Of a stretch of DNA of 64,000 nt, positions 12,684 through 24,899 are shown piece by piece (position 1 is the first letter of the stretch; the number at the start of each line of letters is the position of its first letter). The stretch comes from Lunularia cruciata (Eukaryota > Streptophyta > Marchantiopsida > Lunulariales > Lunulariaceae). The translations under genes were made by a program, and so were the position numbers. The notes beneath the pieces were generated by a model. The model saw nothing but the letters and a program-made list of their open reading frames with translations, was not told the origin of the DNA and searched no databases. The DNA lies in contig OX419755.1 of NCBI GenBank assembly GCA_948567375.1, positions 22,263,001-22,327,000 on the forward strand, in the 5' to 3' direction.

Positions 12684-14450
12684 CTAACCTATCATCATAA
12701 CACACAATGTTAGGTTTATGGTAATTACTTCCAGCACAACCAAGGAGAAATAAACAACACACCTAGGTGAAAGGAACTTAAGCACAATGCACACACACAA
12801 ATCCAAACCAATTGGGCAAACAATCAAGCATGCAAAGCATAAAGAGGATCCAAACACCAAAAATCTAACACCACTCTCCATTCTAATAAAATTATTATGA
12901 TAAGAATGTGCTTCAAAGAGAATTTTCTTGATCCCAGTCCAATTCTCCATCAATACTCCAAGAGTTGCTTCCAAGAGCGGGAATTTTATGCCTTTTGATG
13001 GAGAAATCTATGTGAAACTCATATGTGGATAAATTTCTCCCTAAAACTTAAATTTAGATGTTCTAGAATTCAATAAAAAATCATATAAAAGAAGCTTTAT
13101 AATAATATAAAGTGAGCCTCAATTTGACCACTACAATTTTCTTGACAAGGTCTCAAACTTTGCTTGATTTTTTTAGTTCAAAATTTAGTTTTGAAACCCT
13201 AAGTAAAGCTCAAATTTTAATTTTGCACAATTTTAGGCCATGATTTCTATAGATAGTAGTTAAAACTTTTAAAAGCTTCAATTTTTTCATTCATGATTTC
13301 AAAATTGGAGATTTTACATTGAATTGTAGTTGTAGATAGAATTACTACATTGAACTTATGATAATATTTCTAGCAAATTTTGTTATACCAAATCTCACTA
13401 TGTATAAGCTTTGAACCAAAAGTATTTACACAAGAGTTAAATTTGTTTTTGGCTAAACCTCTATAAATTTTGATAGCTAAATCTTAATCAAATGTCTAGA
13501 TATAGATCAATTCCCAAGTTGTGCTAACTTTTGAGCTCTATAGACCCATGTGTACTTGATTAAACACCTTCAATTCTCTATTGGAGTAATTCAAATGAAA
13601 CTTTTGCATAAAGGTCCAAGGACTAACTACCAAAAATAATGGAAATTTTTATTTTAAAATTCAAACCAAAACTTGAGAAGTGACCACATTGAGGAGGCGT
13701 TGGAGATGAGATTCTAATCAAATTTGGGGTACACCAAATCTGATCATAATCTACTCCCTAACACTTTGATTTCCAATACTCCATCTTAAATTAATCAGAT
13801 CAGATTTGTGATCAATTCACATGTAGAATTTCTTTAGCTTAGCACATTTTGTCTATTTTCCAAACCCATTAAATGATAATGAAAAACTGCAATAGAAATC
13901 TAAAAATCCTCCCATATTTGCACTTGGGTATGAATTTGACACTCCTTGCTTTAATTTATCATATCCCATTCATTAATTGCTCAAATCCCTTGATTATTAT
14001 ATCCAAATTGTAGCTTATTTGCACTTCTCTCCAATCATTGTCTTGTCTTCTCAAATTCAATTCTTTAACTCTCTCAAACATCAAAAAATCTAGAATACAC
14101 ATTTTGAGACCTAATTTCTTGCACTTTTGTCACTTAATCATTTATCCTTTTGCCACATGGACCTCATAACTCCAATTTGAATACGTTGAGTGAAATTAAA
14201 TCCCTCTCTTTATAAAAAAGCTCATAAATAGTTAGACCAAACCTATTCATAAGTAAACATAGGAAGGATAATACAATATGAGGTTTTTATCATCAATGCC
14301 ATGAACATAACTTCAAAATGTGCAACAATCCAAGCCCAAAAGTAATCACAATGGAAAATTTGACGCTTGATGAGAAAAGGAGTTGGGAGTGGTAGATCAA
14401 GAGCATGGAACATCTCTTGATCAAACTCTTCCTCTAGCACTCTAGTTCTT
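12684..14450 (-). repeat. Dispersed repeat family A, inverted copy
   Basis: Read as given, this stretch matches the reverse complement of about 19.5-21.0 kb over most of its length, with heavy divergence. Anchor points: AACCAAGGAGAAA..ACACA near 12738 against 20930; a CTTGACAA..CTCA block near 13140 against 20490; a TTTGGGGT..TGATCATAATCT block near 13720 against 19910-19930; and TTGCACTTCTCTCCAATCAT near 14020 against 19630. A further partial copy of one end is at 17.85-18.10 kb. The length and end-specific partial copy suggest an LTR, but no TG..CA ends or target duplication were established. Confidence 0.6.
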
Positions 14451-16179
14451 ACACTCTACTATAACTCTCACACTCCAACGTCCTTCTCCCACTTAAGACT
14501 CCTAAGGCAAAAAACCTTTCTCATCTATCAAGTCTCCACCACTTACATACATCAGAGCAATCAAAAAGCATAAGATCATAATCCATATGGAAAATCATGT
14601 AAATTTACATAAATTTCTCACATGGTAATGACTCAACCATGGGATCTATTATATAATCTACTCCAAAATTATAGAGATAAATAACACTAGATTACTTTTT
14701 CACTAACTAAGAAAACCATACAACATGACACTACTTGTAGAGGGCGGCTTTGATTGTTTTAGAGTGGAGTCGCTTGGATGGAAATTGTGTTTTGTGTTAA
14801 ATTGCTTGTTGCTATCAAATTGAAATGCTTGATTTAGTTGAGTCAAAATACTTTGAGTATATTTTTGAGTTTTGGAGACAATTCAATATAGGAAAGAGGT
14901 ATATTTAAATTTGTGAGAATCAGCACAAGGATATATTTAAATTCATAGAGAAAGGATGTGAAAATTTGAGGTTGAGGTGTTGTTTAGATTCCAAAGGCCA
15001 CCAATCCACTAAAATCATTTTATGCATGAATCCATTGAAAATATTTCTTGAAGCCCAAGAGAGATGGAAAGAAGAACATGCAGAGGAAGGAGAAATTGGG
15101 AGAAGAAATCATCATGAGAAGGGTATATAAAGGGAAAGGAGCAAAAATTTAGAGAGAAAATATAAGGAGAATGACCATTTACAAGAAAGAGATAAAATTG
15201 GAAATGGGAAATGAGAAATCCATGAGAGCAAAGAGAGTGACAATTTGTGAAAAAGAGAACCATTGTAGAATAGAAAGGCAGAGAGAGAATTTAATCTCTA
15301 AATCCAAGCAAAGAATAAAAGTTAGCAAGAAAGAAACATCAAGAGATGTGTGTGAGAGAGAGTGGAAAATAGAAAAGACAATCAAGAGAAGATTAAAGAA
15401 TTTGTTTATGTAAAATTTATTTTGTATAAAAATAGAGAGAGAGTTATGGAAGAGAGTTTTAGAGGTGCAAGAGTGCACAACTTGAAGAAGGACAATCACA
15501 TCTGTATAGAAATCAAGTTAGAGGTACAAGAGTGCACATTCAAAGGAAGGACAACCATAAGGTATAGAATTGAGATAGAAGTGTTTGAAAGAAGTACAAT
15601 TGTAGAGTATAGAAATTAAGTTAGATTTGTGAGAGAGAGTGAATATAAGGCACATTCAATTTGGGAGATGAATAAAGAGAACATCTGCAAGGCAAGGCAA
15701 TCTTAAAAATCCAAGAACAAGGGAGATTCAAGGCAGCAAGGAAATTTGAGAGCAAAGCTTTTGCACCTTGATTGAAGAATCTTGAGAAGAATGACCAAAA
15801 TCCTTGACTATGAGAAGTGTTGTTACTCTTCAAATACAAAGAACATTAATAAAGGTCAGTGGTATCTTAAATATCTAGAGACAACATCACTCAATCAAGT
15901 GGACATGGTTTGAGAAATCTCAAGTCAAAGCGATAGTCAAAGGGATTTGGGAGGGAGACCTTGATGTGCTTGGCTTGAAGATATGTCGTGTGGGTTAGAA
16001 TACCCTTGCCTTAATATACATTCAATTTTCTCTCTTTTGGTCTTTGGTCTCAAGTATATGTTTTAAAGTTCTCAATTACGGCCTATCAATTCCTTATTAT
16101 TGCATTTCTTGAATCCTTGCTATTGGATCCCAATTGTGAACTATATTTCTAAATCTATTTAAACCTTAAACCTCATCTT
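14451..16179. other. No recognised gene; GA-rich tract at 15.04-15.75 kb
   Basis: From about 15040 to 15750 the plus strand is strongly purine-rich with many GAGA runs. This yields overlapping Lys/Glu-rich open frames at 15171-15413 and 15362-15619 and Phe/Leu/Ser-rich shadows on the other strand. I read these as compositional artefacts rather than genes. Such tracts are common in the untranslated leader of plant LTR elements. Sequence on either side is AT-rich and featureless. Confidence 0.5.
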
Positions 16180-16425
16180 GTGAGCAAACCCACCCATTCA
16201 AGCAATCAAAGCCACCTCCCAAACAAGCAAAGCTATCTTAAAGTGAGCAAATCCATGTTTAGTCTTGAGCAAAGCCACCTTTATGCAAGTGAAGCCATAT
16301 ATCTTCTTGAGTGAATCTAATAATACAAGTAAGCAAATCCAACTTTATGTGAGCATATTCACCTTCTCTATGAGTAAATCCACCTATACTATAAGTGAGT
16401 CCATGGTCTTTAGGAGAAAACTCAT
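16180..16425 (+). repeat. Degenerate minisatellite (GTGAGCAAAtCCACCtt-like unit)
   Basis: About eight to ten loosely spaced units around 25-32 bp carry the pattern '(g/a)AGC/TAAAtCCAcct'. Examples are GTGAGCAAACCCACC (about 16181), TTGAGCAAAGCCACC (about 16265) and ATGAGTAAATCCACC (about 16371). Divergence between units is high. Confidence 0.55.
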
Positions 16426-16829
16426 CTATCAACAAGTCAACCCAATATGCTACCTTTGACATTCTTGGCAAATTTTTTGTGGGTTGTTCTATGTATAGAG
16501 ATCACACGTAGTTAGGATAAGATCACCTACACTAGCAAAGTACATGGTAGGCCTTTTACATTGACTCTTGGTGGCATTCAACATGCATTCATTTTAGACA
16601 TGGGACTACCCCAAAAAGGAAATATTTTCCACACCATTTGATATAAGAGTGAGTCATAGTTTGAGACTTTACAACAAAGAGATGCCTCACCAACAATTGT
16701 TGGCCGAAAAAAATACTAAGTTTGAGTGTGGGATCCTCCTATTATGGGAAGTGCGGAAATCTTATCTATGGGATGGTATAGAAGAAGTGTAGGATGGAGA
16801 AGTGTTGCAAGATCTTCTAGTTATGAGGT

Positions 16830-17510
16830 CATGATATTAGTGATGTCAAAGCTAGATTGCTCATAAGCTGGAGTAGTAGTGTTGGTAGTCATGGGTATTT
16901 TGGTAGTTACTCATGGACTACTTGTTGACGGTTTGATTTCATGTTAGGGCTACTGATCACATAATGAGATCCACTATCACTTGCATTGTTTGCACCATTG
17001 GATGTGCCATCAATGGCACCATTAGGGCTAAAGACTTAGGTTGAAATCAAGGGTATACTTTTGAAGTGTAGTTCTAGGGAGCTCACTTCTTTGATGTTAA
17101 GTCTTTGAGTTTTTGGCTATGGTTGATAGAGGTTGGCAAGCGTCACTTGAAACATTTTAGCTAAATGGGTGTGGCTTGACAATAATCAATGCACAATTGT
17201 TAGTAGGGTGTTGAGTGTATGATCAAGAACTAATTTGTTTGAGTGTGATTTGAGTTGAAGAAGAACTGATTATTATGGTACTTTAGAGTTCATGTATGAC
17301 TTATGTGTGAGTTGTGCTTCTATAGTGTATGATGTTGATGATGAGATGTATGAGAAAAGTCATCTATGAATTGACTAATCAAGTACAAGGATTGATCTTC
17401 TACAAGAATGTAGAATAACAAAGAAGATAAGTAGTAATCAAAACTAAGGCAATGCTTTGATTGTGAAGGAGATGTTGGCCGCAATATGAGTATAGTTGGG
17501 CTTCAAGGCA
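16830..17510 (+). repeat. Repeat B, left copy (candidate 5' LTR of the methyltransferase gypsy)
   Basis: Matches 28.19-28.73 kb and, beyond the young insertion, 36.55-36.78 kb in direct orientation, at roughly 85-90% by eye. Shared landmarks include ACTCATGGACTACTTGTTGA, CACCATTGGATGTGCCATCA and TTCATGTATGACTTATGTGT. Two direct copies flanking 17.5-28.1 kb fit LTRs of the element between them. No convincing TG..CA ends or PBS could be fixed, and a 66-bp segment present at 36679-36745 is missing here (between 17476 and 17477). Confidence 0.5.
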
Positions 17511-17599
17511 TAGGGCTATGAGTTATGAGATGCTACAAAGAACTAGAAGGGCCAACAAGCCAACTAGTTTAGATGAGTTTTGCTGGTCATTTTTTGGCA

Positions 17600-17700
17600 A
17601 AATCTGCCCACCCTTCTACATTGTGCACAATAGGGTTTGAACCCCAGATCTTTGATTCTTAGATTGGTACCCTAGCCAACTGTTCCACCTCCACTTGTTG
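17600..17700 (-). mobile_element. tRNA-derived SINE-like segment
   Basis: On the minus strand there is a pol III-type B box GGTTCAAACCC (17643-17633) and an A-box-like TGGAACAGTTGGCTAGGG (17687-17670), about 30 bp apart as in tRNA genes. The rest does not fold as a tRNA that I can support, so a tRNA-derived SINE head is more likely than a functional tRNA. Tail and target duplications were not identified. Confidence 0.45.
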
Positions 17701-17849
17701 TCATAGTGATTGTTCCATTGATACCTATATCCATGTAGCTTTGGCTAGGAAAGGCAATTTGATCCTATTCTTGGTGATCCTAGTAGCTTATGAAGTAGGC
17801 AGATACTTTTGTTATATCAAATGCCAAATGGTGGAGGAGTCAGCCTAGT

Positions 17850-18095
17850 GATTATTTATGAGATAGAGGGTTTCTTTTAGACTTCTTGTGATTGGACCCC
17901 CTCCATTCTCTACTTCCTGTTTATGCATCATGTTTGCATGAGGTGCCTTGACTTTAGAGGGTTGGTGCTTTGGTGTGCTTTTGATAGTGAGGCTGGAGTG
18001 AAGACCAATTAGACTACTTGTGTTCCTCTCCAATGAGATAAGAAGTGATGACCTACAAACCATGAGAGTGCATGTTATGGTGGCAGGTTACAAGT
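17850..18095 (+). repeat. Repeat family A, partial copy
   Basis: Shares GACTTCTTGTGATTGGA and GAAGTGATGACC(t/a)ACAAACCA followed by TGCATGTTAT with the right-hand end of the 19.5-21.0 kb copy. It ends near the same point (18.09 against 21.0 kb), consistent with a shared repeat terminus. Confidence 0.5.
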
Positions 18096-18119
18096 TTCTC
18101 TTTCCTCTAGTGTAGTTGT

Positions 18120-19400
18120 CATAGTTAGAGCTACATTAGTGGGTGGTGTTCAATTGGTGTTGGCACTTTGTGGTGATCCTTGGTGTGGTATTTGTGGTGG
18201 TTACAATTGCAATTTGAGTTACATTGTCATGAAAAAGTTCTTTAGGAATTCTACAGAAGATAGCATTATAGTACACAATGGAGTGGCACTTAGTATCAGC
18301 CTATATCTCATGTCCCAATGAGGAGGCCTTAAGTGCTACTTTGGTACAATGGGTACCATTGAGTGTGGATGACTTCATCCATGAGTTTGATGACTTCATC
18401 CACAAGTTTGATAATTGGTGTGATCTACAATAGATGCGGAACCTAACTTTGTTCACACCTTCGTGGCATGGAAGGGATTTCAGCATTTGGAGGGTTTGCC
18501 AATGGATGAATATCATGAGTTCAAGAGAGCTCACTTGGAAGAGACCAAGCTATGAAGACAATCTTGGTCCTAAAATTACATCTCCATCACTTCAAGGTCA
18601 ATTGCTAGAGATAATACCCACAAGTTCTAGCTCTAGTAGCATTGATGGATCTAGTGGAGGTGCACTAGTTAGAGATGGTGCTACTACAAGTAGAGGTACC
18701 ACTACAAGAGGTGGTGTAGTACTGGGGTTGAACCCCATAGTAGAGTTCTTCCAATGCTTGAGGTAGAACTACCAGGGAGTGTTGATTTGCAAGTTGATGA
18801 GCTTGCAAGAGTTCCAATGGAAGGTTGGAAAGAGCCTATGCAAGGCATACACTCACATGAGATGACTGATCAATTTCACTCAAGAGTTACTAAGGCCAAG
18901 CAGTCCAATTTCTGTATGGGATCTTGGACAAGGAGTTACAATGTAGAGTACATGATGCCATGTTGTTACATGCTACTTCACCGACTTGGTAGTGGTCTTT
19001 AGGCAGAGAAAATTAAGCTCAACATAGTGGAGGAAAGAGTGGTGATATTTAAATTTGGTAGGGAGACCTTGTCCACAATTTTTACTTCTTTTAGAGTGCA
19101 ATAGAGTGTACCACACCATGTTGGCTTTCAAGGACAAAGTGGACAGCTCATATCCTATGGAGTGAGTGGAAGGCCTAGTGTAGCTAGACCCCTACCTTCA
19201 TTTTTAGGTCAATAGTAGCTAGTGAGTGGTGTTGTTGCTTGTTGTACTTATGGTGGACCTCACCACAAGAGAGAGTGCCCTTAGGGTAGTGGTGTCATGT
19301 TGTGGTTTGCGTAACTCATGAAAAATTAAACTAGTGTGGTTTATCTTCATGAAAATGGAGTAGGTTGTATGATAGATCCCATAGTTGAGCTATTGCCATT
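18120..19400 (+). pseudogene. Decayed gypsy gag, first part, with CCHC remnant
   Basis: Protein-like reading in shifting frames. Near 18470-18540 a capsid-like stretch (EGLPMDEYHEFKRAHLEETK) appears in one frame. At 18600-18720 there is a Ser/Thr/Gly-rich linker. At 19240-19278 CCTYGGPHHKREC fits a CX2CX3HX4C gag knuckle with the second Cys changed to Tyr. This is probably the gag of the methyltransferase/PHD gypsy because strand and position agree, but family A DNA (19.5-21.0 kb) separates it from further gag sequence. A 21-bp tandem duplication sits at 18368-18409. Confidence 0.4.
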
Positions 19401-19479
19401 TGAGCATTAAAGTGGCTAACCATATGGACTAAGATCTTATCCTTTTCATGGGCTCTAATATATATAGATGGTGAAAAGT

Positions 19480-21000
19480 GAAGAGGCTAAAGACAAATTT
19501 GCAAGAGTTACAATAGGGAAAGCCTTGACTTCTTCAAGGATTGAAGGAGTTTGGGGATGAAAGACCCTAATTGGACATCAAGGATGGATCCTAATTCAAG
19601 AATAAAAGACCATGGTTGGAGAGAAGTGCTATTAGGCTACAATTGAGAAAAAAAACCAAGGGAATTGACTAGATTTTGAGCAAATTAGGGTTAATTGAAA
19701 TAGTGAGGGTAGAATTCTTACTCAAATGTGCAAACACAAGAATTTTGAGAGCTTTATCATATATTTTCATTATTTATCAATGGAATTATTGAATTAAGAA
19801 GTCTTTATTGTATTAAGCTCAATAAATTCTACTTTTGAATCAATATCAGATTAGATCTAATCAATTGAAGTTGGAATATTAGAAATCAAGTTGTTGAGGA
19901 GAAGATTATGATTAGGTTTGGGGTCAAATTATGATCAGGTCGCTTCTCAAGTGGTGGTTTGAATCAAGCTATGAAATTTTCCAGCATTTTTTGTGGTTAA
20001 GTCTTGCAAATCTATGAAAATATTTCATATAAATTTCTCAAATATAGAATTCAAGGTCTTGGATCAAACCTACCTAGGTCTATAGAACTCACAAGTTAAC
20101 CCAACTTAGGAATTGATCCATATCTAGGGTTTAGGATTGGATTGAGCCATCGAACTTCATAGGGGGTTTTAGACAAGAGTAAAAATAGCTAATGGAAAAT
20201 TTGGGTGGCTCATAGTCCATAAAGAGTGAAAACTAAAACTATAAGTTTCATTAAAAATACTATTGTAAGCTCAATAAGAGCATTTCTATCTTCAATCACT
20301 ACTACATGCCAACTCTTCCATTTCTGTGATTATGATTAAAGATTTAAGGTTATTGAAGTGGCTTTGAGGACTACATGTATTTCCAATCTAGAAAGCAGTT
20401 GGCTTGCCAAGATTCAAGAGCAAACCCTCAATTAGAGATTCAAAATTAAGGTAAAAGCTTGCAAAAAGCTGACCAAGTGTGAGGCATTGTCAAGGGAGCT
20501 ATAGTAGTCATATTATGTCTTGTTTCATATCATTGGAAAGCTTATCTCACAAGCTTTCCATTAAATCTAGAACATTTGAATCCAATCACATAGAAATTTT
20601 TTATGTTTGTATGAGTTGCATATAATTTTCTCCATAAAAAAGACACAACATTCACCACTTGGATCAAAAAGACACAACATTCACCACTTGGATTAGTAAT
20701 TGGTTGAAATCTAGAGTACATATTGGAGTGAGCTTGGAGTATAGATTGAAATAAGCTTTAGAATAGAGCAAGAAGGCTCTAAAGCTTATTTTTGACAAAA
20801 GACATAAAGAGTTGTTGTTGACTTCTTGTGATTGGATCTTGTTTGTTCCTGCATGCCTATTTGTATGCCAAATTGTCTTGGATTGGTGTGTGTGAATTGT
20901 GCTTAGGTTCCTTCCTTCTTGATGTGCTGTGTTTTTCTCCTTGGTAATGTTGGAAGTGATGACCAACAAACCAAGATTGCATGTTATTATGACAGATTAG
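19480..21000 (+). repeat. Dispersed repeat family A, plus copy
   Basis: About 1.5 kb homologous to the inverted copy at 12.7-14.45 kb. It splits gag-like sequence into two parts and is therefore probably an insertion, perhaps a solo LTR. Its right end coincides with the end of the partial copy at 17.85-18.10 kb. TG..CA termini and a target duplication could not be assigned. Confidence 0.55.
20637..20694 (+). repeat. 29-bp tandem duplication
   Basis: AAAAAGACACAACATTCACC plus nine more bases is present twice head to tail (20637-20665 and 20666-20694) and nearly identical. It is recent compared with the surrounding family A repeat. Confidence 0.85.
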
Positions 21001-21049
21001 GTTGCCCATGCTCCCCTACCCCATAGAAAGAATACTAGAAACAAGAGTA

Positions 21050-22110
21050 AAAGGTTCCATTGATCAAGCAAAACAAGTGCTCCAACTAGTAATGACACAT
21101 CTACACATGAACTTTGATCCATGATCTCCATAGCTAGGCGCTTAGTGTGTTCTTAGAGAGAGAAAGGAAAAGTAAGATAGTGGATATGATACCTCTGGTG
21201 CATCACAGCCAACAAAGAGATAGTGTGACCATTGCCATAAATTTGGTCACACTAATGACTGATGTTTTGATCTTCACCCGGAGTTACAAAGTGGTAGGCC
21301 ACTATGTAGGTGGTAGAGGAGCTCCAATTCATGGAAGATGAGGTGGTAGAAGATCCACACCTAGTAGGGGTGTAGTACCTACACTCACCTTTGATATAGC
21401 CATGGTTACTCAAATTGAGCAATTGGAATATAGATTGACTAGCATGGTCATAGCTTAGAGGAGATCAGATTTTGGGTGCTAAGGCTTCTACTGCTTATGT
21501 TGGTGATAAAAACATCTTGGACTTTATATGCAGAGTAGCACAGGAAGATGTCTCTGCCGTAGTGACTAGGAGTGCAATATGTGTTCTAGAGCCTACAAGA
21601 GCATCAATAGAGTTGGACCCACGAAGAGGAGATGTTGTAGATAGATCATACTTCCCCAATCTTTTACACTCTTTGAGGCACTACAAACAACATCCATGGC
21701 TCCTAGACATCATAGTGCAAGTGTGGTAGGTGGTGATGGGATGCATGATAGACTACCTACTAGTCAGCCAACTCCTACTATATAGATTAAGTCTAGTTTG
21801 ATGTTAGGGGTGGCTCAATTGATTATACGCTTCCCTTTATTCTTAGCCAATGATATGTTTATATTGGGAGTTGATCCAGCTCTAGTGTTCCACTTAGTTG
21901 GCACACTTTGTGAGAGTAGGGATGATGTAGTTCTTACTTCTAGAGCACAAGTTATTGATAATGGAGCTAACTTGGTTAATAAGCATGGGATCCACTCAAC
22001 AACCAATGGTTTATGGAAACCAGCAATAGCTAGATTGGAGTAGTTACTAGCTAGAACTACCTTTGAGCAAGTGCGGTTCACACCTGGAGTTGTTCTATTG
22101 GATAACCAAA
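21050..22110 (+). pseudogene. Decayed gypsy gag, second part, with CCHC knuckle
   Basis: At 21224-21265 the reading CDHCHKFGHTND-stop-C keeps all four ligands of a CX2CX4HX4C zinc knuckle, but the residue before the last Cys is a TGA (21260-21262). A coiled-coil-like block (MVTQIEQLEYRLTSMVIA) follows near 21400. Open stretches at 21472-21729 and 21798-22043 have no recognised domain. Position just upstream of the methyltransferase and its strand suggest the same gypsy polyprotein, interrupted on the right by a hAT-like transposase. Confidence 0.5.
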
Positions 22111-22469
22111 GGGAGATTTTCTGTTTGGTGGAACCTTTAGGGAAAGTCTATACATAGTCCTCTTTATTTGCAGTTTTTTTTGTAAAAATTAGCCATTTAG
22201 CCACACATTTCTATATTTTTGTGCAGCGCCACATTTAAGCAAAACTTCTTATGACATTGCAGAACATCTTGCAAAGAAAATTAAAGTAGAAATCCCTAAT
22301 ATGTTTTGATCACAACACCAAAATAGGAAATGTGCAAAACTAAAATAATGCTTGCATAATCCATCCTTAAAAATCAAAATTTTTTTTGTTTGAAAATAGC
22401 TAGAAATACACTTGCTTATTGATCATTCTCCTATAATGTGGCACTCCACTCTATTCAAGAAGGAATATT

Positions 22470-24570
22470 GTTTGTAGTTTGGCATCAAAATCTGTGTGTG
22501 ATGCTGAGGTGAAGGTAGTGATGTCAATCTCTTGCATGTTTTGCATTCACTTTGGCCATGAGGAGAATATTGGCACAAAATGCAAACAGATAACCAACAA
22601 CATCATGAGAGAACTTTCAAGAATTTTCAAGAACCATTTTTCATGGACATGTACCATAGACACATGGAGACCCAACATCCCCAACATTGTTAGGACTATT
22701 TGGTACTCAACAATTGCAAGAAGGTAAAATTTTTTGACAACAATGCTCATGTTGTCTTCCGCAATACCATCAAATTGCACTTTGGTGGTTCATAGGCTCT
22801 TGTTCATTTGTTTTTGGACAAGGATATCATCAGTGTTATCATTGGCATATTCTTTTTACAAGCAGGATGATGGTAATGACACTAGTAAGAGCGCAATCTT
22901 GGTATCTTTGAAGATGTCTTAGATGAATCAAAAGCCATAGATGGTAATGGAGTTGATGTCGTTGTATTGAGATACTAGATTAGATTGATGAATTTTGCTC
23001 AATTCTACCTCATTTTTTATTATCTCAGGATGGGAGTGTCCTTCCAAATGGTTGTGAAAATTCTGAGAATGACAAAAAAGAAAACTAGCTTAGCGTCTCT
23101 TGGCTCTCTCTCTAATGGAAAACTTGCCATGTATGCCGGATGTGTGTGTGTCTTAAACCTTCAATCAGTGCAAGATGTGCTCAAACATGTGTGTATAGAT
23201 CATGTATTTTCCATTGTAATGGACATGTCTACTCACATGACCACCTCATACCTCTATGTTTGCATCAGATTGGATTGGAAGGGCAATATTTTAACTACTA
23301 CTTGCTTGCAATCCCGATGCTCACTCAAAACATATCAGAGAATATATATATTTACATGCTATCAAAGCTATGAACATGATTGTACCTGGTGGAAGGAATA
23401 TGATGGTTTCAATTTCTATTGATGGCAAATGCAAGATGACAAGGCATGTACAAGGTGTGGTGACTCACTTTGAGCAAGCTACTTACCTAGTTTTTACCGC
23501 ATTTGGTGTGGTTTGCACCAGCTTGACCTTCACCTTTAGTGATTCTTCATCTCCCTAATAGAAAAGGAGTTCTATTGCAAGCTCATGATGTTGATCATGT
23601 ATTTGAATATGGAGAAAAATTTATTGGGGAGTTGAAACTGGAGCCACCAATTATTGCTAAAATTCAATCTATGAGCAAGGTTGCATCCTAGTTCAAGAAG
23701 TATCACATGGAGGTTATGGGATATCCGGATGAAAGAAGCATGTTGTAGTGCTTGATTTGTCTTGATGGATTGTGATGATATTCATTGAGAAAATCTTGCC
23801 TGAGGAAATGGCAATGTTTTGCAACCTCGAAGGCTTATGACCTTAGTGTCAAAGTAGCGTGAAGTATTGCAAAATTTACATGGTGCTTATGTATGTTGGT
23901 TTAATGCAACAAGGCCACTATCTATTGTAGAGGTAAACTTAGTTGATCTGTAAGTTTCCATTGTCTTCAATGATTGTATGTATTTTCTGCTACTTTCTAA
24001 TGTCAAGGTAGTGCTTGAAGACCTTGGCGGGTTCATGATCAATAAGTTGGAAGCAACTATCAATGAAAAAATGGCGGCACTTTTATAAGATCTTGCTGAC
24101 TGCACAGTCAATCTTATTGCATGCATGATTTTTTTTGTTGAGTGCAACTTGTCAAATGGTGTTGCCAAAGAGCTGCCTCTTGTACTTCTCCATCATTTGG
24201 TAGCTTTTTGAGGTCAAGAATTTGCCAATGTTTTGAAGGTTCACATCTATCACTTGCAACATAGTTGGTCATCAACAAAGATCGATGTGATCAAGCAAGA
24301 GTTCCAAGACCTTCAGGTGGTGTACCACCATGAGAGAATTTTTAAGGTTGTTCTGGATAAGTGTGATAATTGAACCTCTTTCAAAGGCGGTTGGAAGTCA
24401 GCCCAAGATTGGTTCTTACAGCTACATGAGTTTTGCAATGTGCTCGTGATAGCATTTCTCAGCACATCTACTATTGAGAGTAATTTCTTGATTGTCAAGT
24501 GGGAGAAAGACAACACTCAAGCTCTTTAAGTGACTCCTTCCTTGAAGTGGTATTCTTCATTCAAAATAGT
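22470..24570 (+). pseudogene. BED-finger hAT-like transposase, broken
   Basis: A BED-type zinc finger is readable: CMFCIHFGHEENIG (C-X2-C, from 22533), then, one frame over near 22644-22680, DMYHRHMETQHPQ supplying the His ligands. The middle includes PGGRNMMVSISIDGKCKMTR (about 23384-23443) and HQLDL-like residues near 23518. The C-terminal hAT dimerisation signature STSTIESNFLIVKWEKDN is at about 24460-24517. hAT transposases excise and insert DNA and make 8-bp target duplications. Stops and frameshifts are numerous, so it is dead. It lies between the gag and methyltransferase parts of the gypsy element, apparently inserted there. Terminal inverted repeats were not located. Confidence 0.6.
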
Positions 24571-24899
24571 TCAAAAATTTGTAGGACATCAAGTTTTATT
24601 AAAAAAATAAATGAATATTTAACCGCATTTAATTTTCCTTGGGAGCCATAATTAGCTTTTTGGTGGTAATTGAGGCCCACACCACAAATAAAGAGGCATA
24701 TTTATACATCATAGAGCATCTTCTTACTAGACTCTAGTATGCAACCTCTTATGTTGGGGAAGGCTATTGTTGTCAATCTAGAGTTATGGAAGACCAATGT
24801 GTAGAGGTATCCATTTCAAATCTAGACATACCTAGGATGTGGTTCTACATAGTACACCACATGGGGAGAGCTCATTGTCCAGATTCAGCCCGGTTATTC

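Noticed and set aside
15015-15619. Overlapping open frames of 80-106 codons on both strands
   Set aside because: They arise from a GA-rich tract (Lys/Glu on one strand, Phe/Leu/Ser on the other) and carry no domain.
17633-17690. Functional tRNA gene
   Set aside because: A and B boxes are present but the acceptor and anticodon stems do not pair convincingly.
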